Assembly (NCBI RefSeq): GCF_000521785.1
Contig: NZ_JALZ01000032.1
Coordinates: forward strand, 1-32,729
DNA from: Roseivivax halodurans JCM 10272
GTDB lineage: Bacteria > Pseudomonadota > Alphaproteobacteria > Rhodobacterales > Rhodobacteraceae
Reading direction: 5' to 3'
DNA length: 32,729 bases
The notes below the pieces were generated by a model. The model was not told the origin of the DNA, made no database searches, and saw only the letters and a list, made by a program, of their open reading frames with translations. The position numbers were made by a program, and so were the translations under genes. Numbering within the stretch: the first letter of the stretch is position 1; every line of letters starts with the position of its first letter. Below are positions 1 to 9,057 of the stretch, piece by piece.

Positions 1-45
1 TCCACTTTTTCGGGGCAGGATCAAGGGCGTCTAAGAAACGCGGGG

Positions 46-342
46 CTATTCATTAACAGCCCACGCCTTGTGAACGCCTTCTTCAATAGTTTTAAGGCAA
101 GGAGGCCATGATAAAGCAGAGCCAGGTTCAGCGACGAGCTCAAGCGGGACGCGGTCGCGCAGGTCAACGAGGGGGCTGACCGCATCGGAAAACACCGCAG
201 GGCGCCCGAAAAGCGGCGCGCGCCAGGTCATGTCCTTGTTCACCCAGAACAGCAGCGACCCCGCTTGCGCAGCGACGCGTTGCAGCTGGACCAGTTTGTC
301 ATGCGATAGAGGGCGGGAAGTGGCTCGCTCCTGAAGCTTCTC
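46..342 (-). pseudogene. possible C-terminal remnant of an unidentified gene
   Basis: An open frame of about 99 codons on the minus strand runs from just after an in-frame TAA near 343 to a TAG at 46-48. It has no convincing start: the only reasonable one is a GTG at about 243, giving a 65-residue product without a good ribosome binding site. The C-terminal half reads like coding sequence (a Pro-, Leu- and Val-rich stretch ending in a charged Lys/Glu helix), but I cannot assign a family. It lies upstream of and divergent from the glycosyltransferase, in a flank full of broken genes, so a decayed gene end is the simplest reading. It could also be a chance open frame. Confidence 0.2.
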
Positions 343-534
343 TTACCGTCACTACAAACATGTAGATCAGACCGATGTCCAGAAAACGGACCAGCTCAAG
401 GGTTGTCACGTCCGGCCCCACATAACTTTAAGGATGCGCTTGTTCTCGCCATGGTGCCCCACTACCCGTTACCCCGATCAAATTTGAAGGGGGGCACGCC
501 GGGCCTCCCAAATCTCCAATACGGATCTTTCCGA

Positions 535-1602
535 ATGTCCTTGCCCCATCTTGGTGTCGTCCTCGTCACATTCAATTCAACCGGAGTGATCCGTGAATGC
601 CTCGAAAGTCTTTTGGCCTCAGTGGGGGTGCGACTGTCGATTGTGGTTGTAGACAATGCGTCGACAGACGGCACGCCCGACCTTCTGCGAAAGTGGGCGC
701 GCGGCGATAGCGATGCCGACATCGACGGGCTGCCGTTCGTTCTGAAGCCGACCGCAAAACCCGTGACGCTTCACAGAACCGCGTCCATAGAGGAGAGCGA
801 TCACAGCATCGCCCTTCTTGAGACAGGATCCAATTTGGGGTTCGCCGGTGGAGTGAACTACGGCATCGCAGCCCTGGCAGAGCTTGATAGCTGCGACCGG
901 TTCTGGGTGCTTAACCCCGACTGCGTGTCACCACCGGGCACGGCAAGCGCCTTCGCGATTGAGCCTGGTCCGCCGGAGGGCTTTTCGATTATGGGCGGAC
1001 GCGTTCTCTATCTCGACCGCCCAGACATGATCCAAATTGACGGGGGTACCGTCACCCGCTGGAGCGGAATCACCAATAATCTAGCTCTGTTCGCCTCGCA
1101 TGCCGATACCCCACCTTCGAACCCTGCGCAGATGGATTTTATCACCGGAGCAAGCATGGTGATCAGCCGGACCTTCTATGAGACTGTTGGTCCGATGCGC
1201 GAAGATTACTTTCTCTATTACGAAGAAGTGGACTGGGCCCTGCGCCGAGACGATTTGCCCTTAGCCTACTGTCCAGATGGGGTCGTCTATCACGAGGGTG
1301 GCAGCGCCATTGGATCGGCCACTCACAACAGGCCAGCCGCCCCTTTCGCGCTCTACTTCAAGCACCGCGCTAGGATGATGTTCATGCGTCGGTTTTTTCC
1401 AAACCGTTTGATCTCTGCCCATATTTGGACGTTGGCGAAGGCGGGCCAATTAGCTGGAAAAGGGTACCGTAACGAAGCCGCTGCGTTGCTCGCGGGTGCG
1501 TTCGGGCGCAAGCCTCCCCTCCATGTCGCACACCGTTTGCCGGACGAACTGTGGCAGAACATCTTGGAATCAAAAGACTTTAGGACAAAAGAAGACACCT
1601 AA
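535..1602 (+). CDS. GT2 family glycosyltransferase (rhamnosyltransferase-like)
   Basis: Probable cytoplasmic glycosyltransferase that adds a sugar to the lipid-linked repeat unit. The 355-residue protein opens with the GT-A nucleotide-binding strand (GVVLVTFNS) and has VVVDNASTDGT shortly after, as in WbbL-like GT2 enzymes. It carries an NPDC metal-binding motif around residues 127-130 (in place of DxD) and the acceptor-side motif YYEEVDWALRR around 228-237. The frame stays open upstream to a TTG at 403 and has an ATG at 451, but the fold begins at the ATG at 535, so I chose that start; no strong ribosome binding site is visible for any of them. The stop overlaps the next start (TAATG), so it is probably translationally coupled to the acetyltransferase. 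The sugar donor and acceptor cannot be told from sequence. Confidence 0.88.
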   Translation: MSLPHLGVVLVTFNSTGVIRECLESLLASVGVRLSIVVVDNASTDGTPDLLRKWARGDSDADIDGLPFVLKPTAKPVTLHRTASIEESDHSIALLETGSNLGFAGGVNYGIAALAELDSCDRFWVLNPDCVSPPGTASAFAIEPGPPEGFSIMGGRVLYLDRPDMIQIDGGTVTRWSGITNNLALFASHADTPPSNPAQMDFITGASMVISRTFYETVGPMREDYFLYYEEVDWALRRDDLPLAYCPDGVVYHEGGSAIGSATHNRPAAPFALYFKHRARMMFMRRFFPNRLISAHIWTLAKAGQLAGKGYRNEAAALLAGAFGRKPPLHVAHRLPDELWQNILESKDFRTKEDT

Positions 1603-2084
1603 TGAAAAAAGCTAAGAAGCGCGGCCTCAATCGCCTATCAGGTTTACGCAACCTGCTCGTCTCGATGCGGCGGACCTACTATGTCCGCGCATGGGGAATG
1701 GATATTCACCCCACGGTTCAAATGTCGCTGTCGGCCAAGCTCGATCGTACGTTCCCGCCGGGGGTTCACGTGGGCGCCCGCAGCTATCTCGCCTTTGACA
1801 GCCGAATCCTGACCCATGACAGAACCCGCGGCCTCTACCTGCATACCCGAATTGGATCGGACTGCTTTATTGGCGGCTCGAGTCTAATTCTTCCAGGCGT
1901 CGAGATCGGAGATGGATGCGTGGTCGGTGCCGGATCTGTGGTGACGAAATCCGTTCCGGCACGCTCACTCGTGGCCGGAAACCCTGCACGGATCTTACGC
2001 GAGAACATCGATGTAGGGCCCTACGGACGGTTTACCGACGCGGACACCAAAGAGGCGGAACTTGCAGAAGCAAATTTGACCTGA
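1602..2084 (+). CDS. hexapeptide-repeat (LbH) acyltransferase, WcaF/maltose-acetyltransferase-like
   Basis: This 160-residue protein probably O-acetylates a sugar of the polysaccharide in the cytoplasm using acetyl-CoA. Residues from about 30 to 135 form left-handed beta-helix turns (IHPTVQ, IGSDCFIGGSSLILPGVEIGDG, VVGAGSVVTKSVP, LVAGNPARI); the VxAGxPAxxI ending is typical of this family. The catalytic His is probably the one in LTHDRTRG, but this is less clear than in textbook members. The N-terminus is basic (MKKAKKRG). The start overlaps the stop of the upstream glycosyltransferase by one base. The substrate sugar and acyl group are unknown. Confidence 0.82.
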   Translation: MKKAKKRGLNRLSGLRNLLVSMRRTYYVRAWGMDIHPTVQMSLSAKLDRTFPPGVHVGARSYLAFDSRILTHDRTRGLYLHTRIGSDCFIGGSSLILPGVEIGDGCVVGAGSVVTKSVPARSLVAGNPARILRENIDVGPYGRFTDADTKEAELAEANLT

Positions 2085-2187
2085 GTTCAGAAATCTGTGA
2101 ATTAGAGCGTGTCGCGGCCGTTCCGATTAGGATATCCATACGGAATTGATGTTATTCTCTGTTGTCGAAACAGATGTGGGGCCGCAG

Positions 2188-2378
2188 TTGGGCCAGCCAC
2201 ATCCGATAGAGCTGCGCACACGCCCGGTGGCGTTCTTCGATGAGGGTCACGGCATAGCGAGGCGGCGCGTCACTTTCGGGTGGAGCCAATGTTCGTGAAT
2301 GATTTGATCAACGTGCGGCGGGAGACCGTGTCGCTGTCACCTCGGTCGCAAGGCAACGGCGGTGGCCTGGTCATGTGA
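2188..2378 (+). pseudogene. IS630-family transposase remnant (N-terminal part, frameshifted)
   Basis: A TTG-initiated frame from 2188 reads GQPHPIELRTRPVAFFDEGHG, very like the helix-turn-helix N-terminus of Rhodobacteraceae IS630-family transposases. The frame then fails near 2285-2290, and the next expected motif (FVNDLINVRRETVSLSPR, then QGNGGG) continues in another frame until a TGA at 2376-2378. The catalytic DDE part is absent. Seen directly: two collinear motif blocks in different frames. Known of the family: this block order. Inferred: an insertion that decayed in place and was cut at its 3' side by an IS110-like fragment. Confidence 0.7.
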
Positions 2379-2470
2379 AGGCGCGCCGATGATCGAGACT
2401 TCCTTCATAGCTAATTCCTCCTGATCCGGTCCGGATCAATCTGGCACAAGCGCCGGCAGGAGGGCTACCC
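2379..2470 (-). mobile_element. IS110-family 5' end remnant
   Basis: On the minus strand a strong ribosome binding site (AGGAGG, 8 nt upstream) precedes an ATG at 2406-2408 that reads MKEVSIIGA. This matches the usual start of IS110-family transposases, where MKEVSIIG is followed by a DLAK motif. The similarity stops after about 9 codons, at GCGCGCC, exactly where the IS630 remnant begins on the other strand. Only the first codons and some upstream sequence of the element survive. The call rests on a short peptide plus its ribosome binding site. Confidence 0.5.
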
Positions 2471-2905
2471 AGCCCATTGGCTGTTACGACATTTTCCCCA
2501 TTTTACTCTGTAAACGCATGCCTTATACAGTGGAGCTAACGCATCTTACCGAGACACCCGCTTTGTCTTTAAACTAATACTTTCCACGCTGGCCTAACAG
2601 AACGTGGAGGAACCGTGGGCCAGAATTCATGATATCATTTATTTTCCGCGTTTGGCTGACGATAGAAAACGAATGGGTTATTGGTGTGGAGAATGACTAG
2701 AGCCTTCGATGTCGTACTGTGCCACCCAAGCTTTAGAGGTCCTACCAGCTACGACCGAACGGTAGGATGCCCAAGTGGAAGTTTTGAGGATGAACATATC
2801 TCGCGCCGAACCCGACATGTCGCCCAACCGTAAGCAAGATAAGCGTACTCGTTGTGCAGCCCCCCTGCACACCCTTCTCGATTGTCTCAGCTGACTGCGC
2901 CCCCA
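2471..2905. other. gene-free stretch before the second glycosyltransferase
   Basis: About 435 bp, lower in GC than the genes around it (by eye). I find no convincing coding frame; the minus-strand open frame that runs into the next gene is a shadow of it. The AT-rich part (about 2500-2670) could contain the promoter of the downstream glycosyltransferase, but no clear -35/-10 pair stands out. Confidence 0.4.
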
Positions 2906-3745
2906 ATGCCCAATGCTGCGATTGTCATCCCCCATTATTGCGACCACGAACGTTTGGCGCGTTGTCTTGAGGCTCTTGCCCCACAACTCGAAGAGCGTGT
3001 TGAGGTAGTGGTGGTGGACAACGCATCGCCCGAAACGCCGGTCTGCAACCACCCCAACATTCGCATCGTTGTGGAAACCAAGAAAGGCGCTGCAAACACA
3101 CGCAACCGTGGCGTCTCCGAGACCACCGCCGAACGAATATTCTTTCTCGACTGTGACTGTATACCAGCCCCCAACTGGCTGGAAGCGGCACTGACTGTGG
3201 CAGAGCGCGCAGACCTTGTGGGGGGCACACTCACAGTCTTCGACGAGACCCCACCGCCCCGCACAGGGGCCGAGGCTTTCGAAACCGTCTTCGCTTTCAA
3301 CAATCGGCGCTATATTGAGCGCAAGGGCTTCTCGGTTACTGCCAACCTTCTAACGACACGACGGGTCTTCGAGGCAATTGGCGGTTTCCGGCATGGGATG
3401 TCGGAGGATCTCGATTGGTGCCGCCGGGCAACGGAAGCGGGTTTTGCGCTTGCCCATGACGACAATCTGCGCGTGGCACATCCGACGCGGCAGGACTGGC
3501 CGGAACTCATGCGAAAGTGGCGACGGCTCACAGACGAGGCCTGGGGCCTTAAAGGGCGTAGCGGCGGGGCGCGCGCCAAATGGGTCCTGCAAGCCCTCGC
3601 CATGCCTGCCTCAGCGCTCGCCCACCTGCCGAAGGTGCTGACCCATCCTAATTTGAGCGCGAGCGAAAAACGCGCCGCAGCCTTGACCCTCCTGCGCTTG
3701 CGGCTGGTGCGTATGGGCTGGATGCTGCGCCAAGCCGTGGTATGA
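2906..3745 (+). CDS. GT2 family glycosyltransferase
   Basis: A 279-residue cytoplasmic GT-A glycosyltransferase. It begins directly with the nucleotide-binding strand (AAIVIPHYCDHERL), then VVVVDNASPE, the Asn/Arg motif KKGAANTRNRGV, the metal-binding DCDC motif around residue 100, and the acceptor/catalytic motif MSEDLDWCRRATEAGF near 165-180. This order is typical of exopolysaccharide GT2 enzymes. I chose the ATG at 2906 because the fold starts there; the frame extends upstream only to a TTG at 2852 with no family-like sequence. The C-terminal third is basic and Leu/Ala-rich, probably a peripheral membrane-association region. It converges on the acetyltransferase at 3776-4318 with a 30-bp gap. 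Donor and acceptor sugars are unknown. Confidence 0.88.
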   Translation: MPNAAIVIPHYCDHERLARCLEALAPQLEERVEVVVVDNASPETPVCNHPNIRIVVETKKGAANTRNRGVSETTAERIFFLDCDCIPAPNWLEAALTVAERADLVGGTLTVFDETPPPRTGAEAFETVFAFNNRRYIERKGFSVTANLLTTRRVFEAIGGFRHGMSEDLDWCRRATEAGFALAHDDNLRVAHPTRQDWPELMRKWRRLTDEAWGLKGRSGGARAKWVLQALAMPASALAHLPKVLTHPNLSASEKRAAALTLLRLRLVRMGWMLRQAVV

Positions 3746-3775
3746 TCAAGCCTGACCAAACCGATCAGCCCGCTG

Positions 3776-4318
3776 TCAGTCGCGCATCTTGAGCACTTTG
3801 GCCGGTACGCCTGCTGCTATGGCACCGGCGGGCACGTCTTTGGTCACCACCGACCCCGCCCCGATCACAGCCCCCTCGCCGATGGTAATCCCTGCCGTGA
3901 TCACCGCCTTGGTGCCGATCCAGCAATCGGGTCCGAAGATCACGTCACGCTCAGTCATCGGCTGATCTGTGATCCGTGTGCCTGCGTGCAGGCCATAATC
4001 CGCAGCAGTGATGAAGCAGCTCGGTCCAAAGGTGGTCCGCGCACCGACTTCGATCCGCCCCGTGCTGCGCCCTGCCCAGAGTGCGCAATGTGCTCCGATC
4101 TGCACTTGGTCGCCCAGTAAGATGCGTTCTCCGTGGGCAAACGACACGTTAGGCGCAATCCGTACATCCCGACCTAACGCGATCTTCCGCCGCTCAGCCA
4201 CATGCGTGTAGCCATAGTAATGCAGCATGCGGAAGGGATGCAGCCACAGCGCAGGATCGACAACCGATCGTAGGAGACGAGCAAGGCGCGAGGCTCTGGA
4301 GCGTGGTTTGGGCGGCAT
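3776..4318 (-). CDS. hexapeptide-repeat (LbH) acyltransferase, WcaF-like
   Basis: A 180-residue acetyl-CoA-dependent sugar O-acetyltransferase candidate. After a basic N-terminus come beta-helix turns (IAPNVSFAHGERILLGDQVQIGAHCALWAG), an ITAADYGLHAG segment, then CWIGTKAVITAGITIGEGAVIGAGSVVTKDVPAGAIAAGVPAKVL. The WIGTKAVI and VVTKDVPA blocks are characteristic of the CysE/LacA/NodL group. The His of DYGLH is the likely catalytic base. The start is well placed behind GGAGAG about 7 nt upstream. It lies in the same direction as xrtD, but an IS5 remnant separates them, so it may have been cut away from its original operon. It is not a close copy of the hexapeptide gene at 1602-2084. Confidence 0.85.
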   Translation of the reverse strand: MPPKPRSRASRLARLLRSVVDPALWLHPFRMLHYYGYTHVAERRKIALGRDVRIAPNVSFAHGERILLGDQVQIGAHCALWAGRSTGRIEVGARTTFGPSCFITAADYGLHAGTRITDQPMTERDVIFGPDCWIGTKAVITAGITIGEGAVIGAGSVVTKDVPAGAIAAGVPAKVLKMRD

Positions 4319-4483
4319 TTAAGTCTCTCCGGTGGCGGCCCGCGCCATGTAGATCTGCCGCCGGACTGATGTCCATTGCACAGCGAGGTTCCAGCGCGGT
4401 TCCGTGCGTTGTCCAGCGACATCGGGGACTGCCCCCGCGCTGTTTGATGTGTTGATAGGCGGGGGCGCCGGTGGAGGATCGCG
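4319..4483 (-). other. non-coding or degraded stretch upstream of the acyltransferase
   Basis: A minus-strand frame ending in TAA next to the acyltransferase ATG ends with a helix-like peptide (EPRWNLAVQWTSVRRQIYMA, then RAATGET) that could be the tail of a lost gene translationally coupled to the acyltransferase. Upstream of about 4420 the frame looks random. I do not recognise the family and regard this only as a possible gene end truncated by the IS5 insertion. Confidence 0.2.
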
Positions 4484-4735
4484 GTGCCCACATCGCTGCG
4501 ACTGGTGGCGGGGCTGTTCTATCTCCACCACGCCTTCAAGCTGTCGGACCAAGGGCTGACGCGCTCTCAGCTCAAGAAAACGGCCGGCGACGCTCTGTTT
4601 GCCATCCTCTGCGCCTGTGGTCACAACCTCCGGAAGGTCCTTGCCACCTTAGGGCGTTTTGGCTTTCCTGATCGCCGCCATCTTCGGCGCAATCAGAGCC
4701 AAACGCCGCATGGAAGCGGTGATGTTGCCGTCTGA
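4484..4735 (+). pseudogene. IS5-family transposase remnant with internal deletion and frameshift
   Basis: The frame contains LRLVAGLFYLHHAFKLSD, matching the RLVAGLxYLxHAF motif near the N-terminus of IS5-group transposases. It then passes directly to LKKTAGDALFAILCACGHN followed by LRKVLATL, which is the extreme C-terminus of the same family. The whole DDE catalytic region between them is missing. Near 4650 the expected ending (FLIAAIFGAIRAKRR) continues in another frame, so there is also a frameshift. Two ends of one transposase joined in the right order point to an old insertion that has lost its middle. It sits between xrtD and the acyltransferase, and terminal repeats were not identified. 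Confidence 0.7.
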
Positions 4736-4758
4736 CCGAGTTGTGCAGACCAAACTAC

Positions 4759-6345
4759 TTATTCAGGGATATAGTTCGGCAAGCGGGGCAGAAGCTCTTC
4801 CATCATTTCCTGAATACGGGCATCGGCAGTTGCCACGTCGCCGTCAATTGGTGTGGTGAAGCGTACAATGGCTCCGTCCGAACGGCTGCGGGTCAGACTG
4901 TCCCACATCACCGACATTTTCGCGGCAACGTCGTTGGTCATCCGCTTGCCGCGCTGCTCGAACCAGTAATAGACAAGTTGTTGCTCGAGCCCCTTCTGGA
5001 TCACCGCGCGGTTCACCTCGAACGTGCCGTAAATCGTGCCGGGTACACTTACCTCGTGGTTCTCGAGCGAATAGATCTCCCAACCGCCACCCGGGAGGCA
5101 GACCTCAGGCGAATGAAGCCCCTCACCTTCCGTCTGTGTCTCATACCAAGCCGAGAAGAAGGAGACAGGCGTCCGCGGGTTGTCCGAGGTATAGAAGGTC
5201 TGGACGTAATCCGTCGCCCCGAGAACTTCCTCGACGTCCGAGGTCAGCGGTATTGATCTGCCCGACCAATCGCCGACGCTGGTCGGGAACAGAGCGAAAT
5301 TCTCGCGCGAGATCTCCACGTGATCGGGGCGCGGGGCAGTCAGGAACGCAAGTGACACGATTCCCGTCATCAGCATCGCGACGATCAGCCCGCGCGACTT
5401 GGTCAAGCCGCCAATACGTTTCGCTTCCGACGGCAAACCGTCAAAATCGATATCGATTGTCTCGCGCAAAGACTTCGGGTTCCGCGTAAGGCGTTGCAGG
5501 AGAACGGCTGTTGCAAACAGTATTGCGATACACATCCCAAAGATTACCCAGCCCTCGAAGAAATGCAGGAACCCTTCGGCTTGCTCGATGCCGTAAAAAT
5601 TTACCAAAATGCTGATCACGCCGATGCGGAACGAGTTCATCACCACCGTCACTGGCGCTGCCATGATGAAGAGCAGCGCCTTATGCCAGAACGGCCCGCG
5701 ATATAGGATCGCGGTAAGATAGGAAAAGCTCAAAATCGGGAAAAGGTAACGCAGCCCCGAACAGGCCTCGGCCACCTGCAACTTGTAGATGCCCAGGTCG
5801 ATGATATTGCCGTCGAGATAAACCGGGATGTCGGCAAGACGCACAAACCACACACCGAGCTCGGATGACACTCCTTGCAGGAAGATCGTCATATGCCAGT
5901 AGAGGATCTGCGGGAGCGGCAGCATGAATATGAGATGCAGAACCGGGAGTTGGTGACGCTTGCCGCGCTCCCACCCCATACATACCAGCACCACCCCACT
6001 GATCCAGATAATCATGCCGTAAGTGGCGAAATCGGGGATCGAGGTCAGGTTGGCCAGCACGCCGATCACAAGTCCCAGCGCAATGACAGCAAGACCCGGC
6101 CGGCGGTCAATCCGCCCCAGTTCGGACGGCGCCATGTTCGGCGTATCCCGCAACTCACGCAGAAACAGGTAAAGCGAAATCAGCGGTATTAGGGGACCGT
6201 GGCTATATTCTGGCGTCGACCAAGCTTGACCGAGCGAGACTATCCCAATCCAGAAAATCGGGACCGAGGCCAGGACCAAACCGCAAAACCAGACCCAGCC
6301 AGGGATTCCACGCGTGAGAGGCAGGGAGGATGTGGAAACCGACAT
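4759..6345 (-). CDS. xrtD: VPLPA-CTERM-type exosortase XrtD, fused to an EpsI domain
   Basis: Membrane-embedded cysteine transpeptidase/protease that recognises C-terminal VPLPA-CTERM tails on exported proteins and cleaves or transfers them. The 528-residue protein has an N-terminal exosortase domain (about 1-285, roughly eight membrane spans) with the catalytic triad in order: Cys195 in AEACSGLR, Arg240 in NSFRIG and His261 in HFFEGW. One more span near 320-336 leads into a periplasmic EpsI-like domain (about 340-528) with [14 protein letters not shown] around 411-424. This fused layout and length match XrtD of Rhodobacterales, as opposed to XrtA, where EpsI is often separate. It follows the BY-kinase gene on the same strand after 288 bp, and a VPLPA-CTERM gene lies at 28668-29240. 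The triad is intact, so it should be active. Confidence 0.93.
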   Translation of the reverse strand: MSVSTSSLPLTRGIPGWVWFCGLVLASVPIFWIGIVSLGQAWSTPEYSHGPLIPLISLYLFLRELRDTPNMAPSELGRIDRRPGLAVIALGLVIGVLANLTSIPDFATYGMIIWISGVVLVCMGWERGKRHQLPVLHLIFMLPLPQILYWHMTIFLQGVSSELGVWFVRLADIPVYLDGNIIDLGIYKLQVAEACSGLRYLFPILSFSYLTAILYRGPFWHKALLFIMAAPVTVVMNSFRIGVISILVNFYGIEQAEGFLHFFEGWVIFGMCIAILFATAVLLQRLTRNPKSLRETIDIDFDGLPSEAKRIGGLTKSRGLIVAMLMTGIVSLAFLTAPRPDHVEISRENFALFPTSVGDWSGRSIPLTSDVEEVLGATDYVQTFYTSDNPRTPVSFFSAWYETQTEGEGLHSPEVCLPGGGWEIYSLENHEVSVPGTIYGTFEVNRAVIQKGLEQQLVYYWFEQRGKRMTNDVAAKMSVMWDSLTRSRSDGAIVRFTTPIDGDVATADARIQEMMEELLPRLPNYIPE

Positions 6346-6633
6346 GGCAATGCGTACTTTCAGATCAAACGTATGGGGCGCGAAGGCTTAGGGAGCTTTA
6401 CACAGGAAGTTGCCATGAAAACGAGTCAGAATATCGTTAGTGACCCTGGCAGCCAGCCAGTCCACCCGCCTCGATTGTACGAACCTGGCAAAAGCGCCTG
6501 GAGATTGATGGGCTTGAGCCAGAGTTGAATTTTCCATGGCCTCTGGCCCCCTTCGGCATAAGGGCGGCACGCTCTTGCAGCACGATTTCGCAATCCAGAC
6601 GAGGACCCTTAGGCAATCTGTGCTCACCAAAAC
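6346..6633. other. gap between the tyrosine kinase and xrtD
   Basis: 288 bp on the operon strand. It contains a possible 49-codon minus-strand frame (ATG at 6535-6537, ending at 6388) with no recognisable domain and only a weak AGAGG upstream, so I do not call it a gene. No strong terminator is visible. The gap may carry a separate promoter for xrtD. Confidence 0.35.
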
Positions 6634-7452
6634 TCAATAATACCCGTATCCGTACTCGCCCTGTTTCGACTCGTAGCGGCACTTGTTGAGCACCACCCCC
6701 AGCACAGACGTGCGCTCGGCCACCTCACGCTCGCATGTGTCAATCTCAGCGATCGAGGTCTGCCCCGCAGCCGCCACGATCAGGGCGCAGTCTACATTTG
6801 CAAGAAATCCGATGACATCGTCACCCACACCCAGAGGGGGCATATCGAACACCGTGATCGAGGGTGTAAGCTCGTCGATCATCCTGTTGAGTGCCGCCAC
6901 GTTTTCCGGATCCTGCAAGAATTCAGCTGTACCGCTGCCCATAGGGCTAGAGGGCGCCACAATTAGGTTGTCGCGCAGTCGAACCATGTGGTCGACCACC
7001 GCCCCCTCGCCTTTCAAGACCCGCGTCACGTCGAGACCGCCAGGCAGGCCCAGAAGCCCTCCGAGGCTTGGCCGCCGCAGGTCAAGTTCAACCAGGAGCC
7101 CGCTCAGGTGGCTTTGCTTGGCAAGGCTCAACGCAAAGTTTGCGGCAACGGTCGATTTTCCATTCCGCGGCCCAGGCGAGACAATGGCCACACGGCGCCA
7201 ACCCTCCGTTTGCATCCTTTGCAGCACACGCGTCCGGAGCCGGTCGAACTCGGCAGCGGGGGCGCCGCTTTCAAAGGCTGCAATGCGGTGGGCCCGCAGG
7301 TGCTTGGGCTTCAGCTCCACCATGGGGATGTCGGACCAGGCGTCGAGCTTCCGCTCGACCTTCTGAGGAGCTGAAGAGCGCGGGCGTTCCGGAGAAGGCT
7401 GGCCCTCCCGCGCGGCCCGGGCCTTGGCGATGGCAGACTGGATACGTTCCAT
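6634..7452 (-). CDS. CpsD/CapB-type tyrosine kinase (BY-kinase)
   Basis: Cytoplasmic autokinase that works with the Wzz/GumC partner to control polymerisation and export of the exopolysaccharide. Walker A is around 92-101 (SPGPRNGKST), Walker A' near 121-128 (VELDLRRP) and Walker B near 201-206 (VFDMPP). The C-terminus is a tyrosine cluster with Tyr at 260, 267, 269, 271 and 272, the expected autophosphorylation tail. At 272 residues it is the stand-alone form. Its ATG overlaps the Wzz stop (ATGA), indicating translational coupling. The N-terminal 40 residues are charged and low in complexity. The layout resembles the XrtA-associated tyrosine autokinase of PEP-CTERM loci. Confidence 0.9.
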   Translation of the reverse strand: MERIQSAIAKARAAREGQPSPERPRSSAPQKVERKLDAWSDIPMVELKPKHLRAHRIAAFESGAPAAEFDRLRTRVLQRMQTEGWRRVAIVSPGPRNGKSTVAANFALSLAKQSHLSGLLVELDLRRPSLGGLLGLPGGLDVTRVLKGEGAVVDHMVRLRDNLIVAPSSPMGSGTAEFLQDPENVAALNRMIDELTPSITVFDMPPLGVGDDVIGFLANVDCALIVAAAGQTSIAEIDTCEREVAERTSVLGVVLNKCRYESKQGEYGYGYY

Positions 7453-9053
7453 CAGGAAGCTCCGGTGGAGGTGGACCCGGTCAGCGCCGGGATGTCGGGC
7501 AGGCGGTTGAGAATATTTCCGACAATCAGATCAAGCGGCTGATAGTAGGTGTCGATTGCCCAGAGCCCCGCGGGGATGACCGCCGCGGCGACGATAACCG
7601 CACCCGCAATCAGGACACGCCGGCGGCGAATTTCTTCTTCGGTCCGCATGTAGGACAAGGTCGCGATCGGGGTGATGTCGAGTGCCTGCTGGATCTCTGA
7701 AGACCGGCGGACTGTGGTGTTCAGGAGTTCGAGCAGAAGGACGAGGCCAAGTCCCGCCATGAGCCCGCCGCCGAAGCCTGCGATGGCAACCACGCGGCGG
7801 TTAGGGCTGTTGGGGGCATCGGGGGCAATCGCGTTCTCGATCACCGAAATCCGCTGCCCCTTCGACAGGGCCTCGATTGTATCACCGGTCTCCGCGCGAG
7901 CACGGCTTTCAACAGCACGATCATATTGCTGGCGGACGTTTTCCAGGTCACGCTCGAGCCCGCTCAGGGTGATGGCATTGTTGGGTGTTGCTTGGATCGT
8001 GCGTTGCAGCTCCCCCATCGAGGTACCAAGCTCGGAGCGGCGCTCTTCGAGAAACTCGATCTGGTTGTCGATATCGGCAATCTGGACATCAAAAGCACTT
8101 GTTGCTTCGCCTTCAGCGGAAGCCTCCCCGTCGGTGGCCGCCCCGGACTGCGCCGCAACAACCTCTTCGAGCGCGTCGATCCGCTGGGTCAGGATCTGCA
8201 TCCGCGGATTCTGATCGCTCATCACCGCGGCGTTTGCGGCATATTCCTCGCGCAGGCCCTGCAGCCGGCGCGCCTCGGGGGTCATCTCCGCCTCGCTCTG
8301 CTGCAGCCCGATCGAGCCGGTCTCGGCGTAGAGCGTTTCAAGACTGCGCTTCCTGTCCCGCAACTGCTCGAGCTCCCGGTCGATTTCCGCCACACGCTCC
8401 TGCTGCGAGATCAGCTGGTTGCGGCGGAATTCGAGGCTCTCGGGCAGGGCATCGCGATTGTCCTCCTGGAACTGCGCGACCCGGGCACTGCGCTCCGCCA
8501 GCTCCTGATCGAGCCGATCGACCTCCTGTTGAAAGAAATCCAGGGTTTGGCCGGAGACCGTGGTGCGCATCTCGACATTTGCCTGCAGGATCTGGGAGAC
8601 AATCTCGTTCGCGACCAGGGCCGAGCGCTGCGCGTCGGAAGCCGAAAAACTCACATTCACCAGCGTCGCTTGTGGCTCGGCGCGCGGCCCGCCTCCGCCG
8701 CTGGTTTCGATCGAGATGCGTGCGCGCATATCCGTGACGATATCGTCAGGCGAGAGCGCTTCATCTTCCGCGGCGGTATAAAGATCGAACCGGTTGGCCA
8801 TGTCGAGCAGCCGATCACGCGCCAAGATCCGCTGACGGATGATCTGCAACTGCTCGATCGCCTCGGTGCGCACCGTGGAACTGGCAAGCTCGTCGGGGAT
8901 TTGCTGGCTTTCGACCACCAGCAATGCCTCCGAGACGTAGCGCGGGGGCAGGATCAGCGCGATCGTCACCCCGAGCACCGTTCCGAGGATGGTCAGCAGA
9001 ATGATATAATGAAGGCGCCGCAGCAGCAGCCGGGCGTAGAACCCCAAATCCAT
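7452..9053 (-). CDS. Wzz/GumC-type polysaccharide chain-length regulator
   Basis: Inner-membrane protein that sets chain length and couples the tyrosine kinase to the export machinery. The 533-residue protein has an N-terminal Wzz domain (FYARLLLRRLHYIILLTILG, first span about 14-38; then YVSEALLVVESQQIP), a long periplasmic coiled coil rich in Glu, Gln and Arg (about 165-350), and a second span near 405-425. The residues just before that span include Pro-rich APDAPNSPNRR, the usual Wzz signature. A further hydrophobic stretch near 480 (VLIAGAVIVAAAVIPAGLWAI) makes it somewhat longer than minimal Wzz. I chose the ATG at 9053 because the family begins there and it lies 4 bp after the upstream stop; the open frame upstream to 9146 overlaps the ATPase gene. 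Confidence 0.9.
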   Translation of the reverse strand: MDLGFYARLLLRRLHYIILLTILGTVLGVTIALILPPRYVSEALLVVESQQIPDELASSTVRTEAIEQLQIIRQRILARDRLLDMANRFDLYTAAEDEALSPDDIVTDMRARISIETSGGGGPRAEPQATLVNVSFSASDAQRSALVANEIVSQILQANVEMRTTVSGQTLDFFQQEVDRLDQELAERSARVAQFQEDNRDALPESLEFRRNQLISQQERVAEIDRELEQLRDRKRSLETLYAETGSIGLQQSEAEMTPEARRLQGLREEYAANAAVMSDQNPRMQILTQRIDALEEVVAAQSGAATDGEASAEGEATSAFDVQIADIDNQIEFLEERRSELGTSMGELQRTIQATPNNAITLSGLERDLENVRQQYDRAVESRARAETGDTIEALSKGQRISVIENAIAPDAPNSPNRRVVAIAGFGGGLMAGLGLVLLLELLNTTVRRSSEIQQALDITPIATLSYMRTEEEIRRRRVLIAGAVIVAAAVIPAGLWAIDTYYQPLDLIVGNILNRLPDIPALTGSTSTGAS

Positions 9054-9057
9054 CTCG

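Noticed and set aside
6388-6537. 49-codon minus-strand frame between the tyrosine kinase and xrtD as a gene
   Set aside because: Poor ribosome binding site, no recognised family and no conservation evidence available; kept only as a note on the gap.
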